This document shows positions 1-7,644 of a DNA stretch of 64,000 nt, in pieces; position 1 is the stretch's first letter, and the number at the start of each line of letters is the position of its first letter. The position numbers and the translations under genes are program-made. Under the pieces are notes generated by a model. The model worked only from the letters and a program-made list of their open reading frames with translations, did not search any database and was not told the DNA's origin. Origin of the DNA: Marinospirillum alkaliphilum DSM 21637 (lineage in GTDB: Bacteria > Pseudomonadota > Gammaproteobacteria > Pseudomonadales > Halomonadaceae). The DNA lies in NCBI RefSeq assembly GCF_900119735.1, contig NZ_FPJW01000003.1, positions 1 through 64,000 on the forward strand, given 5' to 3'.

Positions 1-215
1 CGCAACCATCCAGGTAACACAGTGAACGAAACACCGGATACAGTGAGACTGATCCCGCTTTGACACAGCAAGCTTCAAGAAAAAGCAACAAGCAGCATTA
101 ACAAGCAAGCGTAAATTAAAAACTCGGTTCTTGCCCCTTTTAAGGATGTTGGCGTCGCTGTACAACAGCACAGGCATCACAAGTATCAAAAAACACGCCA
201 ACCTCCAACAGTTAC
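1..215. other. rRNA operon spacer upstream of 5S rRNA
   Basis: This stretch precedes the 5S rRNA and holds no open reading frame or tRNA that I can recognise. I do not see a 23S rRNA 3' end in it, so the 23S-5S spacer appears to be at least 215 bases. This assumes the 5S gene belongs to a normal 16S-23S-5S operon that begins before the window. Confidence 0.5.
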
Positions 216-333
216 GCCTGACGACCATAGCGTCCGGGAACCACCTGATCCCATGCCGAACTCAGAAGTGAAACCGATCAGCGCCGATGATAGTGTGGGG
301 CCTCCCCATGTGAAAGTAGGTCATCGTCAGGCA
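216..333 (+). rRNA. rrf: 5S ribosomal RNA
   Basis: The 118-base segment starts with GCCTGACGACCATAGCG and ends with the complementary GTCATCGTCAGGC, which forms helix I. Between them lie the conserved CCACCTGATCCCATGCCGAA and GAAGTGAAA blocks and the GTAGG segment of bacterial 5S rRNA. It is followed within 20 bases by a Rho-independent terminator, as expected for the last gene of an rRNA operon. The exact ends are inferred from helix I pairing. Confidence 0.95.
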
Positions 334-347
334 CCTATTCAACAATC

Positions 348-380
348 AACCCAGCCCATAAAGCTGGGTTTTTTGTTTTT
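348..380 (+). terminator. Rho-independent terminator of the rRNA operon
   Basis: AACCCAGC (348-355) pairs with GCTGGGTT (363-370) around a short loop and runs into a tract of T residues interrupted by one G. It sits directly after the 5S rRNA. Confidence 0.93.
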
Positions 381-394
381 AGTGCTGTAGTGAT

Positions 395-466
395 CTATAG
401 GATCAATGCAATCAGGATGATGATCGGAATCGGAATTCCAAGGAAAAACAGCAATATTGAGCGCAT
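395..466 (-). CDS. 23-residue hydrophobic membrane peptide
   Basis: A 23-codon reading frame starts with ATG at 466 and ends with TAG at 395. The peptide begins MRSILLFFLG and then has two Pro residues in IPIPII before an Ile/Leu-rich tail, so almost all of it would be one membrane helix kinked by the prolines. A very strong Shine-Dalgarno AGAAGGAG lies at 473-480, six bases before this ATG. A second ATG at 472 overlaps that site and is unlikely. The gene lies just downstream of, and in the same direction as, two other envelope/stress-type genes and may be the last gene of that operon. Its size hides it from routine gene finders. The function is unknown; I infer a small single-pass membrane peptide from composition alone. 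Confidence 0.72.
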   Translation of the reverse strand: MRSILLFFLGIPIPIIILIALIL

Positions 467-497
467 AACCATCTCCTTCTAATTAATTGGGTGTGAT

Positions 498-1079
498 TCA
501 GGCATCACGCTGACGTCCACCAAAGACTGCCATCAGACTTGCTGCGAATGCACCAATCAGCAAAGCAACAAACATCCAAAGTGATCCGTTGGCTGATGCG
601 TTACGCATCTCCTCAGTGATCTGCGTCTCGGTTATTCCGTCGGTTGTGCCAGCAATAGAACCCACCACCAATGTCAGCAGCAGAACCGTTACCAGTGATG
701 CAACAGCCCAGGTAAGAAAACCATGGGCAGTATCACGAAAGTACACTTCATCGGTGTGTGCCAACGTCCACTTGATTCGCAACCGTCCCGCCAGATAACC
801 ACCCAAACCGAATGCAGCAAGTTGAGTAAAACTCAACCATGCAATTGCCACAAACCCGATTCTGGTGGCACTGGTGTTATCCATTGCCCAGGGGGATAAG
901 GTTGTGAAACCCAACCCGGTGCCAAGGATCACAAGTAACAGTGACAAGGCTGCAGCACCAGCCGCTCCGGCAAAAATTGCTGCCCAGGAAACAGCACTGC
1001 TTGTGCCTGGTAGATCGTGGATGTTTGTTGCTGTGTTATCTATTCCCAGGGTTTGTTGCCCTGTATTAATGTCCGACAT
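498..1079 (-). CDS. Uncharacterised four-helix membrane protein
   Basis: The 193-residue product starts MSDINTG. I chose ATG 1079 because AGGAGA stands just upstream; a longer frame to 1124 has no such site. The first 28 residues are hydrophilic. Then come about four membrane segments, near residues 30-55, 70-97, 120-142 and 168-190. The first carries the sequence AVSWAAIFAGA followed by a small-residue-rich helix ending GTGLG, and SPWA follows. This pattern recurs in uncharacterised proteobacterial membrane proteins found with stress genes. It follows the ferritin-like gene by 41 bases on the same strand, so the two are probably co-transcribed. No catalytic motif is visible. Inner-membrane location is inferred. 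Confidence 0.8.
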   Translation of the reverse strand: MSDINTGQQTLGIDNTATNIHDLPGTSSAVSWAAIFAGAAGAAALSLLLVILGTGLGFTTLSPWAMDNTSATRIGFVAIAWLSFTQLAAFGLGGYLAGRLRIKWTLAHTDEVYFRDTAHGFLTWAVASLVTVLLLTLVVGSIAGTTDGITETQITEEMRNASANGSLWMFVALLIGAFAASLMAVFGGRQRDA

Positions 1080-1120
1080 CAGTCTCTCCTTTGCAGTAAG
1101 GTTGCCACCAACACTAGTTA

Positions 1121-1741
1121 TCAAGATTTGGCTTGCAGCATGTTATCGCGCTGGTTTTGTGCCCGTGCAGCCCCTATGGCACTTTGAACTGATTTAACCT
1201 CTTCAGGTGGTGGCAGAACAGCAGGTAAACCCAGGGATGCAATCCACAATTCACGTGCGAATCCCTTGGTGTGGTAGAGGTGATGATCTTCTTCTTCACC
1301 GATTGCTTCGAAGGCAGTTTTAAGTGCTTCAGTTTCTTCACCCTGACCCTGTTCTGCCAAATGCCCGATCAGTTCCCAGTTCAAGTGATCCTTGGTCTCT
1401 GCAAGAACCACGCATTCAGCTGCCACCAGTTGTGCTGCGGTTGGACCCCCTTGCGCTTTTGCCATTTTCATTGCTGTAACCAGTGAGTCACCAATGTGTG
1501 CCACCACTTTACGCGCTGGGGTCATAGTGTTCGGATCGAGATTTAATTCTTTAAATACTTTCAGCAGCACCTGCTCATGGTTGAGTGTTTGTTCGAGGTA
1601 TTCTTCCCATTCGTCTGACAAATCCTCGTTTAACACGCAGGTCAATGCAGTTTCGTAGATCTTTATGCCACCATGTTCTGTTTCGAGTGCCTGATACAGC
1701 AACTCGTGCAGTTGCTTCTTGATGTATGGTTTTTTATTCAT
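1121..1741 (-). CDS. Ferritin-like domain protein
   Basis: The 206-residue product starts MNKKPYIKKQ at ATG 1741, behind AGAGGA; a longer in-frame extension to 1783 lacks this signal. The sequence looks like a ferritin-like four-helix bundle: ETEHGGIKIYETAL near residue 20, NHEQVLLKVF in the second helix, ECVVLAETKDHLNWE in the third, and EEEDHHLYHTKG in the fourth supply Glu and His residues at the spacing used for di-iron binding. In this family such proteins handle iron or reactive oxygen. The C-terminal 40 residues (Pro-rich PAVLPPPEE, then a basic tail) lie outside the bundle. It leads the minus-strand cluster of this protein, the four-helix membrane protein and the 23-residue peptide. 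The substrate is not deducible. Confidence 0.82.
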   Translation of the reverse strand: MNKKPYIKKQLHELLYQALETEHGGIKIYETALTCVLNEDLSDEWEEYLEQTLNHEQVLLKVFKELNLDPNTMTPARKVVAHIGDSLVTAMKMAKAQGGPTAAQLVAAECVVLAETKDHLNWELIGHLAEQGQGEETEALKTAFEAIGEEEDHHLYHTKGFARELWIASLGLPAVLPPPEEVKSVQSAIGAARAQNQRDNMLQAKS

Positions 1742-1927
1742 GGATTCCTCTTGAATGCCATCATGTTGGTTAAGGTTCGTCAATTCCTGAGTGCTGCCAA
1801 CTATTTTTCAAATTGTAGGGGGGAGGCACGGCTGAGTCGGTGTGGTAACGCACGGTGAGGCTTTAAAAGCAGCAGTAAGCTTTTTTCACTGGCGCCGGTG
1901 CGTCGAAATTAGCTGGAGGACAAAATC

Positions 1928-2194
1928 ATGGGAATAATCATATGGCTCATCATGGGGGGGCTGGTCGGTTGGATCGCAAGCATGATTATGGGAACTAATG
2001 CTCAGCAGGGCATCATTCTGAATATCGTAGTAGGTATTGTTGGTGCGCTGATTGGTGGGTGGCTGATCAGTCCAATGTTTGGTTACGGCTCCATCAATGA
2101 AGGTATCACTGTCATGAGTTTTGTTGTGTCGCTGATAGGTGCTGTAATACTGCTTGCTATTTTGAATCTGTTCCAACGCAGGTCAAAAGCCTGA
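1928..2194 (+). CDS. GlsB/YeaQ/YmgE family stress membrane protein
   Basis: This 88-residue protein starts MGIIIWLIMGGLVGWIASMI behind GGAGG seven bases upstream. It has the three short helices and glycine-zipper pattern (GGLVGW, GIVGALIGG, and a third helix ending in NLFQRRSKA) of the GlsB/YeaQ/YmgE family, formerly called transglycosylase-associated proteins. Members are small inner-membrane proteins induced by envelope or general stress, and no enzymatic activity has been established for the family. It is divergent from the ferritin-like gene, so the 186-base gap 1742-1927 must hold both promoters. A hairpin (2200-2226) follows the stop. Confidence 0.9.
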   Translation: MGIIIWLIMGGLVGWIASMIMGTNAQQGIILNIVVGIVGALIGGWLISPMFGYGSINEGITVMSFVVSLIGAVILLAILNLFQRRSKA

Positions 2195-2199
2195 TATTC

Positions 2200-2226
2200 A
2201 TCACCCATCGTGAAACGGTGGGTGAT
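2200..2226 (+). terminator. Hairpin after the GlsB-family gene, possible terminator
   Basis: ATCACCCATCGT (2200-2211) pairs with ACGGTGGGTGAT (2215-2226), twelve pairs with one G-T wobble and a three-base loop. Only a short TCTT follows, so the U-tract is weak. Its position six bases after the stop codon supports a terminator role. Confidence 0.5.
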
Positions 2227-2357
2227 TCTTGAATTGATCCACTGATTTAACACAAACATTCCGCTTTGCCTTGCACTTCGTGTGATAGCGCACTGATGCA
2301 ATTCTTCATACCTGCCACCCTTGCTGCTTAGAGCTAACTTTCCAAGGACAAGCAGCG

Positions 2358-3593
2358 ATGACTCGTCAGCAGTCAGCCATGGATTTAAAAAGTGGTTATC
2401 CCTACTGGGCAGTCAAAAATGGCCTGATGTATTCGTTCCCGCAGTTGGATACGGATCTTGACTGTGATGTGGTGGTGATTGGTGCGGGTATCACAGGCGC
2501 ACTGATCGCGGATGAGTTGGCCAGTCATGGTCATGATGTTGTTGTACTGGATCAGCGTGATGTCTGCTGGGGTAGTACATCAGCCAGTACCGCCTTGTTG
2601 CAGTATGAAATTGATACCCACGCGATTGATCTTGCCAAACGTTACGATCAGGCCGCTGCGTTATTGGCATATCAATCCAGCTTACAAGCCATTGATGAGT
2701 TGAGTGGATTAGCCCATGCGGTGGGTGATGTTGATTTTGCCAGGTGTGAAAGCCTGTACTACGCCAGTAATCGGGCTGACCATCCACGCATGAGTGATGA
2801 GTTTGCCTGGCGTCAACAGCATGGCTTCCCGGTTCGCTGGTTAAGCCGTGCCGATCTCAAGTCGGAGTATGGACTGACTGCCCCGGCGGCCATTCTCAGT
2901 ACAGTGGCTGCACGGGTTGATCCGTATCGCTTTGCCTCACGTTTGTTACGCAGAATGCAGCGAAAGGGTACAGGTGTATTTGATCGCACTCAGGTGAAAA
3001 CCATCACTGCAACCACTCGCTCAGTCCAACTCATTACTGACAAGGGGCTGTTGATCAAAGCAAAACATGCCGTGATTGCGGGTGGCTACGAATCACAATC
3101 CTGGTTGCACAAAAGTGTTGCCAAAAATCGCAGTAGTTATGCTTACATCACTGATCCAGTTAGCAGTGCACAACTGGGCTGGCTGACAAACACACTGCTA
3201 TGGGAATCGTCTCGGCCTTATTTGTATCTGCGTAGCACCGGTGATGGACGGTTGTTGGTGGGTGGTGAAGATGATGATCACGATATTCCCGCACGGCGAG
3301 ATCGCCAGGTTGATCGCAAAGCCACAACCTTGCAGCGCAAGATATCCCGTTTGTTTCCTGATCTTTATGCACCCCCGGCATTTGCCTGGGCAGGCACTTT
3401 TGCAGAAACCAGCGATGGTCTGCCACTGTTTGGTAAGCATCCACAGTACGGGCCTCGGGTGCTGTTTGCACTGGCCTACGGTGGCAACGGCATTACTTAC
3501 AGCATACTCGGTGCGAGTTTGCTGCGCGCTCAGATTGAACGTCACCACCACCCATTAACCGCACTTTTTTCATTTTCCCGGCTTGGTGGTTAA
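2358..3593 (+). CDS. FAD-dependent oxidoreductase (DAO family)
   Basis: The 411-residue protein carries a Rossmann dinucleotide-binding motif near residues 38-63: VVVIGAGITGALIADEL, then the acidic strand end VVVLDQ. The GSTSAST segment follows, as in D-amino-acid-oxidase-type flavoproteins (DadA, glycine oxidase, GlpD-like). The C-terminal part has the second FAD-contacting region GTFAETSDGLPLFG and YGGNGITYS. ATG 2358 is preceded by AAGGA. No signal peptide is seen, so a cytoplasmic enzyme is likely. Nothing in the neighbourhood names the substrate; an amine or amino acid is the family expectation. It is followed by the proteasome-like gene cluster, but the spacing does not prove an operon. 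Confidence 0.88.
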   Translation: MTRQQSAMDLKSGYPYWAVKNGLMYSFPQLDTDLDCDVVVIGAGITGALIADELASHGHDVVVLDQRDVCWGSTSASTALLQYEIDTHAIDLAKRYDQAAALLAYQSSLQAIDELSGLAHAVGDVDFARCESLYYASNRADHPRMSDEFAWRQQHGFPVRWLSRADLKSEYGLTAPAAILSTVAARVDPYRFASRLLRRMQRKGTGVFDRTQVKTITATTRSVQLITDKGLLIKAKHAVIAGGYESQSWLHKSVAKNRSSYAYITDPVSSAQLGWLTNTLLWESSRPYLYLRSTGDGRLLVGGEDDDHDIPARRDRQVDRKATTLQRKISRLFPDLYAPPAFAWAGTFAETSDGLPLFGKHPQYGPRVLFALAYGGNGITYSILGASLLRAQIERHHHPLTALFSFSRLGG

Positions 3594-3699
3594 GCGCACA
3601 GATGCTTGTACTGATTCAAGTCATGCTGGAGTCTCGCGAAATAATCGCTGCCTTTTGTACCACTGCTGGCGGACTCGAACGCTACTGGAGAAAAACCTG

Positions 3700-3783
3700 A
3701 TGCTGCAAAACGACCATCTGCCATCACTCGATCAACCGGTGTGTGATCACTTGATGGGCAAGTTATCAGGCCAGATGCAATGA
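3700..3783 (+). CDS. Possible 27-residue leader peptide coupled to the proteasome-like gene
   Basis: ATG 3700 follows TGGAG at a workable distance and opens a 27-codon frame whose TGA stop overlaps the start of the next gene (ATGA at 3780-3783). The next gene has no clear Shine-Dalgarno of its own, so translational coupling would explain how it is read. The peptide begins MLQNDHLPSLDQPV and resembles nothing I know. The frame extends upstream to 3583 inside the previous gene, but that part has no start signal. Real translation is uncertain. Confidence 0.4.
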   Translation: MLQNDHLPSLDQPVCDHLMGKLSGQMQ

Positions 3784-4505
3784 CCTACTGTGTTGGGGTA
3801 AAGCTGGATGAAGGGCTGATCTTTGCTTCGGATTCACGCACCCATGCCGGTGTTGATAACTTTGCCAGCTTCAGCAAATTGAGTCTTTTTGAACAGGCCG
3901 GAGACCGAGTGATCATCCTGCTCAGTTCCGGAAGTCTGGCGGGCACTCAGGCAGTGATCAGTATGCTCAGACAGAACGAAACCCAACCTGAAATCGCCAG
4001 CTTGCGAAACGCTAAATCCATGTTTGACGCAGCCTTGCTGGTTTCGGATGCCATGCGGTTAGTGGACAAACGCGACGCTCAATACCTATCCAAAAATGAT
4101 GGTGGTTTTCAGTCATCTTTTATCCTTGGTGGCCAGATCAAGGGGGAGGCATCAAGGCTTTTCCGTCTTTATTCCGAAGGAAATTTTATTGAAGCAGGCG
4201 ACCAGACCCCCTTCTTTCAAACCGGCGAAACCAAGTACGGCAAACCCATTATTGATTGGGCAATAACTCGTTCCACCAACCTGAATGACGCAACAAAATG
4301 TGTCCTGGTATCTTTTGATTCCACCATGAACAGCAATTTGTCGGTTGGTATGCCCATCGATCTGATCTGCTACAAGAGTGACAGCCTGGAGGTGACCATG
4401 CGTCGCCGCTTTGATTCTGGTGATCCATATTTTGATGCACTGAGTACAGACTGGAATGCAGGAATCCGGGATGTTTTCAGTCGACTGACCAATCTGGAGT
4501 GGTAG
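3780..4505 (+). CDS. Proteasome-type peptidase (Ntn hydrolase)
   Basis: The 241-residue protein begins MTYCVGVKLDEGLIFASDSR. Loss of the initiator Met would expose Thr2 as the N-terminal nucleophile. The Gly-rich turn and the following ASDSRTHAG match the start of proteasome beta/HslV-type hydrolases, so the start at 3780 is fixed by the mechanism. Bacterial proteins of this kind occur in small clusters with transglutaminase-like, ATP-grasp and alpha-E proteins, whose joint function is not settled. Here it is followed at once by an N-formylglutamate amidohydrolase and a transglutaminase-like protein, which supports a shared role in processing a peptide or amide-linked product. The ATP-grasp and alpha-E partners are absent from this window. 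Confidence 0.88.
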   Translation: MTYCVGVKLDEGLIFASDSRTHAGVDNFASFSKLSLFEQAGDRVIILLSSGSLAGTQAVISMLRQNETQPEIASLRNAKSMFDAALLVSDAMRLVDKRDAQYLSKNDGGFQSSFILGGQIKGEASRLFRLYSEGNFIEAGDQTPFFQTGETKYGKPIIDWAITRSTNLNDATKCVLVSFDSTMNSNLSVGMPIDLICYKSDSLEVTMRRRFDSGDPYFDALSTDWNAGIRDVFSRLTNLEW

Positions 4506-5269
4506 TGTTGTTGAATAGCGCGGAAAACCTACCTAACACAAACAACAGCCTGACATCGGCTGCAATGGCTCTGGTTATTACCTGTGAACACGGTGGCAAC
4601 CGGATTCCGCCACCCTATCATCACTGGTTCCATCACTGTCAAAAACTGCTGGAAAGTCATCGTGGTTTTGATCCCGGTGCTCTGGTCATGGCGAGGGCAC
4701 TGGCTGGAGATTTTGCTGTGCCTTTGGTGGCATCCACCGTAAGTCGTCTGCTGGTGGATCTGAATCGCTCCATTGGCCATCAACACCTGCATATGGAAGA
4801 AATCCGCACACTGCCGAACAAAATCAGGCAAGAGATCATTTCAGAGCATTATCAACCCTATCGTAAGGAAGCGGAGCAACAAATTGCCCAGGCGATTGCC
4901 CGGCATGGTCGAGTTACTCATATCTCTTGCCACAGTTTTACCAACAACCTTGATGGTCAGGTGCGCCACGCCGACATTGGTCTGCTTTATGATCCGGCTC
5001 GAAAAGGAGAGCGTGCCCTGTGTGCAAACTGGAAGTCTGCTCTTAAAGCCTGTGCTCCGAACCTTGATGTCCGCCGTAATTTTCCCTACGACGGCCGCAA
5101 CGATGGCCTCACTACCTCACTAAGAAAACTCTACCCGCCCGATGCCTATCTGGGTATTGAGCTGGAACTGAATCAGAAAAACACCTTGCTTCCCACAGAT
5201 CAATGGGCGGCCCTGCGAGCAGTCGTTATCACCTCTTTGCATACAACTCTCAGGGGCCTTCAGCCATGA
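4505..5269 (+). CDS. N-formylglutamate amidohydrolase family protein
   Basis: The protein of about 254 residues has the family start ALVITCEHGGNRIPPPY, then RGFDPGAL, STVSRLLVDLNRS, ISCHSFT, IGLLYDP, NFPYDGRNDG and YLGIELELNQ, which are the conserved metal and substrate motifs of N-formylglutamate amidohydrolases (HutG-like). These are Zn-type deformylases/amidases; in this genomic setting the true substrate is probably not the histidine-degradation intermediate, since no hut genes are near. The start is uncertain. GTG 4505 follows GGAG by five bases and touches the previous stop (TAGTG). GTG 4499, TTG 4508 and ATG 4565 are also in frame. Confidence 0.87.
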   Translation: MLLNSAENLPNTNNSLTSAAMALVITCEHGGNRIPPPYHHWFHHCQKLLESHRGFDPGALVMARALAGDFAVPLVASTVSRLLVDLNRSIGHQHLHMEEIRTLPNKIRQEIISEHYQPYRKEAEQQIAQAIARHGRVTHISCHSFTNNLDGQVRHADIGLLYDPARKGERALCANWKSALKACAPNLDVRRNFPYDGRNDGLTTSLRKLYPPDAYLGIELELNQKNTLLPTDQWAALRAVVITSLHTTLRGLQP

Positions 5270-5309
5270 CAACAATCCAGAAAACCTCCACCAGTACAGA
5301 GTCAGCACT

Positions 5310-6152
5310 ATGAAAATTCGCCTTGGTTATGAAATGATATTCGACTGTTTCCAGGCCACCCCAATCATTCTGATGCTGAAGGTGCACCCTGGCCGCGCTC
5401 AGGATCTGATTGTTCCAGATCAGGTGGTGGTTTCACCGCCAGTTCCCATTACCACTTATTACGACAGTTATGGTAACCAGTGCACACGTATTCTTGCCCC
5501 CAAAGGCCTGCTGCGTGTATCAACGGATGCTGTGATTAATGACAACGGGCTGACTGATGTGGTGAACCCGGAAGCAAAACAAACCCCCGTTGAGCAACTC
5601 CCTGACGAGGCACTGCTGTTTCTGCTTGGTAGTCGATACTGCGAAATGGATCCTCTGGCAGATATTGCCTGGCAACTTTTCAGTGATCATGCCACGGGTT
5701 GGTTACGAGTCCAGGCAATCTGTGATTATGTTCATCAGCATATTGAGTTTGGTTACCACCATGCATCCAGTACAAGAACGGCCAAGGATGTTTTTCAGGA
5801 GAGAAAAGGTGTGTGTCGCGACTACGCACATCTTGCCATCACGTTGTGCCGTTGTATGAATATTCCCGCCCGTTATTGCACGGGTTATCTGGGTGATATG
5901 GGGATTCCGCCACCCTATGGAGAAATGGATTTTGCCGCCTGGTTTGAGGCCTACCTTGATGGTCAGTGGTACATCTTTGACCCACGCAACAACATGCCCC
6001 GCATGGGCCGTATTCTTATCGCTCGTGGCCGTGATGCTGCTGATGTTGCCATCAGCACAACGTTTGGGCCTAGCAACCTGACCTATTTTAAAGTGCATAC
6101 CGACGAAATTCCTGAAGTTTGCCCCAGCTCAGCAAACCGAGATGCTGTGTAA
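5310..6152 (+). CDS. Transglutaminase-like protein lacking the usual catalytic His
   Basis: The 280-residue protein has the N-terminal beta domain (residues 1-100) and the papain-like core of the bacterial transglutaminase family. The catalytic Cys lies in KGVCRDYAHLA, about residue 170. Where active members have His in HAW.E, this one reads DFAAWFEAYLDG, so Ala replaces His; the Asp-containing FDPRNN follows. The subfamily with GRILIARGRDAADVA after this point often lacks the His, so it may be inactive or use another residue. It is the third gene of the trio with the proteasome-like and amidohydrolase genes. There is no signal peptide. Confidence 0.88.
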   Translation: MKIRLGYEMIFDCFQATPIILMLKVHPGRAQDLIVPDQVVVSPPVPITTYYDSYGNQCTRILAPKGLLRVSTDAVINDNGLTDVVNPEAKQTPVEQLPDEALLFLLGSRYCEMDPLADIAWQLFSDHATGWLRVQAICDYVHQHIEFGYHHASSTRTAKDVFQERKGVCRDYAHLAITLCRCMNIPARYCTGYLGDMGIPPPYGEMDFAAWFEAYLDGQWYIFDPRNNMPRMGRILIARGRDAADVAISTTFGPSNLTYFKVHTDEIPEVCPSSANRDAV

Positions 6153-6219
6153 CCAGGGCACGCCAAAGCAGGCAGGCTGAAGCGTGAATCTTCTGGGACA
6201 TCTGTCTGAGACCACTTTT

Positions 6220-7512
6220 ATGTCATTGACCAGGAAGCGAAAACCGATGTTTTGGATTATCCTGCTCACGGTGCTGGTCACCAGCCTGACTCTGGTGTTG
6301 TTGCAGAACTTCAAGTCACCCGAAAAGGCGCTGGAGCGTAACGTTGAGCATCGTTATGTTGTCTCTGACCCACCTTTCCAGCGTGAAATGTCTGTCCTGC
6401 TCGGTCCGGCAATCGTTGCAGGCAATCATGTGACTGCGCTGCAAAATGGTGATGAGATTTTTCCGGCGATGTTGCTGGCGATTCGTTCAGCGCAAACTTC
6501 AATTACCTTCGAGACCTTTATTTACTGGTCGGGTGAAACGGGTGAAGCCTTCTCAGAAGCACTTTCCGAACGTGCCCGCGCAGGTGTACCTGTCAGTGTG
6601 ATTATCGACTGGGTTGGCAGTACCCGGATGGAGCAGGCATTGCTGGATTCCATGCAGGATGCCGGTGTGCAGTTACATCGCTATCGGCCACTGCACTGGT
6701 TCAACCTGGGGCGTATGAATAACCGCACCCATCGTAAGTTGCTGGTGGTTGATGGACGCATAGGTTTTACCGGTGGAGTCGGTATTGCTGATCAATGGAT
6801 AGGTGATGGTGGCAGTCCTGAGCACTGGCGAGATACACATTACAGGATTGAAGGACCGGTTGTGGCACAGCTGCAAGCGGCTTTTAACGACAACTGGATC
6901 AAGACCACCGGTCAGGTATTAAACGGCTCACGTTATTTTCCCGCTCTACAGAAGGAAGGTGTGATGGACGCGCACGTGTTCATTGCCTCGCCATCGGGCG
7001 GGAGCGAGAGTATGCATCTGATGTATCTGCTTGCCATTATGGCGGCCGAGACCAGTATTGATCTTGCGGCGGCCTACTTTGTACCCGACAAGCTGTTGAT
7101 TGAGGCCTTGATTGCTGCCAGTCACCGCAATGTTCGGGTTCGTATCCTGCTACCTGGGCCACACATTGATGTGCTTATCGTAAAGATAGCGTCCAAGTCA
7201 GATTGGGGGGCGTTGCTACAGGCAGGTGCCGAGATTCATATTTATCAACCAACCATGCTGCATACCAAGTTGCTGGTCATTGATACCGAGTTTGTCTCCG
7301 TGGGTTCTACCAACTTTGATATGCGCTCAATTCGCCTTAATGACGAAGCCAGTTTGAATATCTACAACCATGATTTTGCCGCCCGGATGACAGCCGTATT
7401 TGAGGATGACCTGTTGTCGGCCAAACCCTACTCCCTTGCTCATTGGAAGAACCGTCCACTGCATGAAAAAGTTTACGAACTCATTCTTCTACCCGTCAGG
7501 TCACAGCTTTGA
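6220..7512 (+). CDS. Cardiolipin synthase / phospholipase D-like membrane protein
   Basis: The product has about 430 residues. One N-terminal membrane helix (WIILLTVLVTSLTLVLL) is followed by two phospholipase D domains. The HKD motifs are THRKLLVVDG near residue 170 and LHTKLLVIDTEF near residue 348, each with the downstream GS/GG-N element (FTGGVGIAD, VGSTNFDMRS). This is the architecture of ClsA/ClsB-type cardiolipin synthases, which join phosphatidylglycerol units at the inner membrane. The start is not certain: GTG 6184 and ATG 6247 (AGGA upstream) are alternatives. It follows the transglutaminase-like gene by a short gap in a block of membrane and stress genes, which suits a role in membrane remodelling. 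Confidence 0.88.
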   Translation: MSLTRKRKPMFWIILLTVLVTSLTLVLLQNFKSPEKALERNVEHRYVVSDPPFQREMSVLLGPAIVAGNHVTALQNGDEIFPAMLLAIRSAQTSITFETFIYWSGETGEAFSEALSERARAGVPVSVIIDWVGSTRMEQALLDSMQDAGVQLHRYRPLHWFNLGRMNNRTHRKLLVVDGRIGFTGGVGIADQWIGDGGSPEHWRDTHYRIEGPVVAQLQAAFNDNWIKTTGQVLNGSRYFPALQKEGVMDAHVFIASPSGGSESMHLMYLLAIMAAETSIDLAAAYFVPDKLLIEALIAASHRNVRVRILLPGPHIDVLIVKIASKSDWGALLQAGAEIHIYQPTMLHTKLLVIDTEFVSVGSTNFDMRSIRLNDEASLNIYNHDFAARMTAVFEDDLLSAKPYSLAHWKNRPLHEKVYELILLPVRSQL

Positions 7513-7578
7513 TTAAGGTGCAGTTAAGTTAGGCACCGCACCGACTTGGCCTGGAGCTTCAGCTATTTTGGAGGTTCA

Positions 7579-7614
7579 CTCTGCCTCACCATGAGTTTAT
7601 GGCAAGAGGCAGAG
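7579..7614 (+). promoter_or_regulatory. Nested hairpin in the leader of the PRC-barrel operon
   Basis: CTCTGCCTC (7579-7587) is perfectly complementary to GAGGCAGAG (7606-7614), and the loop itself contains CCAT...ATGG. There is no U-tract, so it is unlikely to be a terminator. It lies 30 bases before the first start codon of the small operon and could be a leader structure or an operator. Confidence 0.4.
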
Positions 7615-7644
7615 CCTTAAAGAAATAAATATCTGGAGTGAGAC

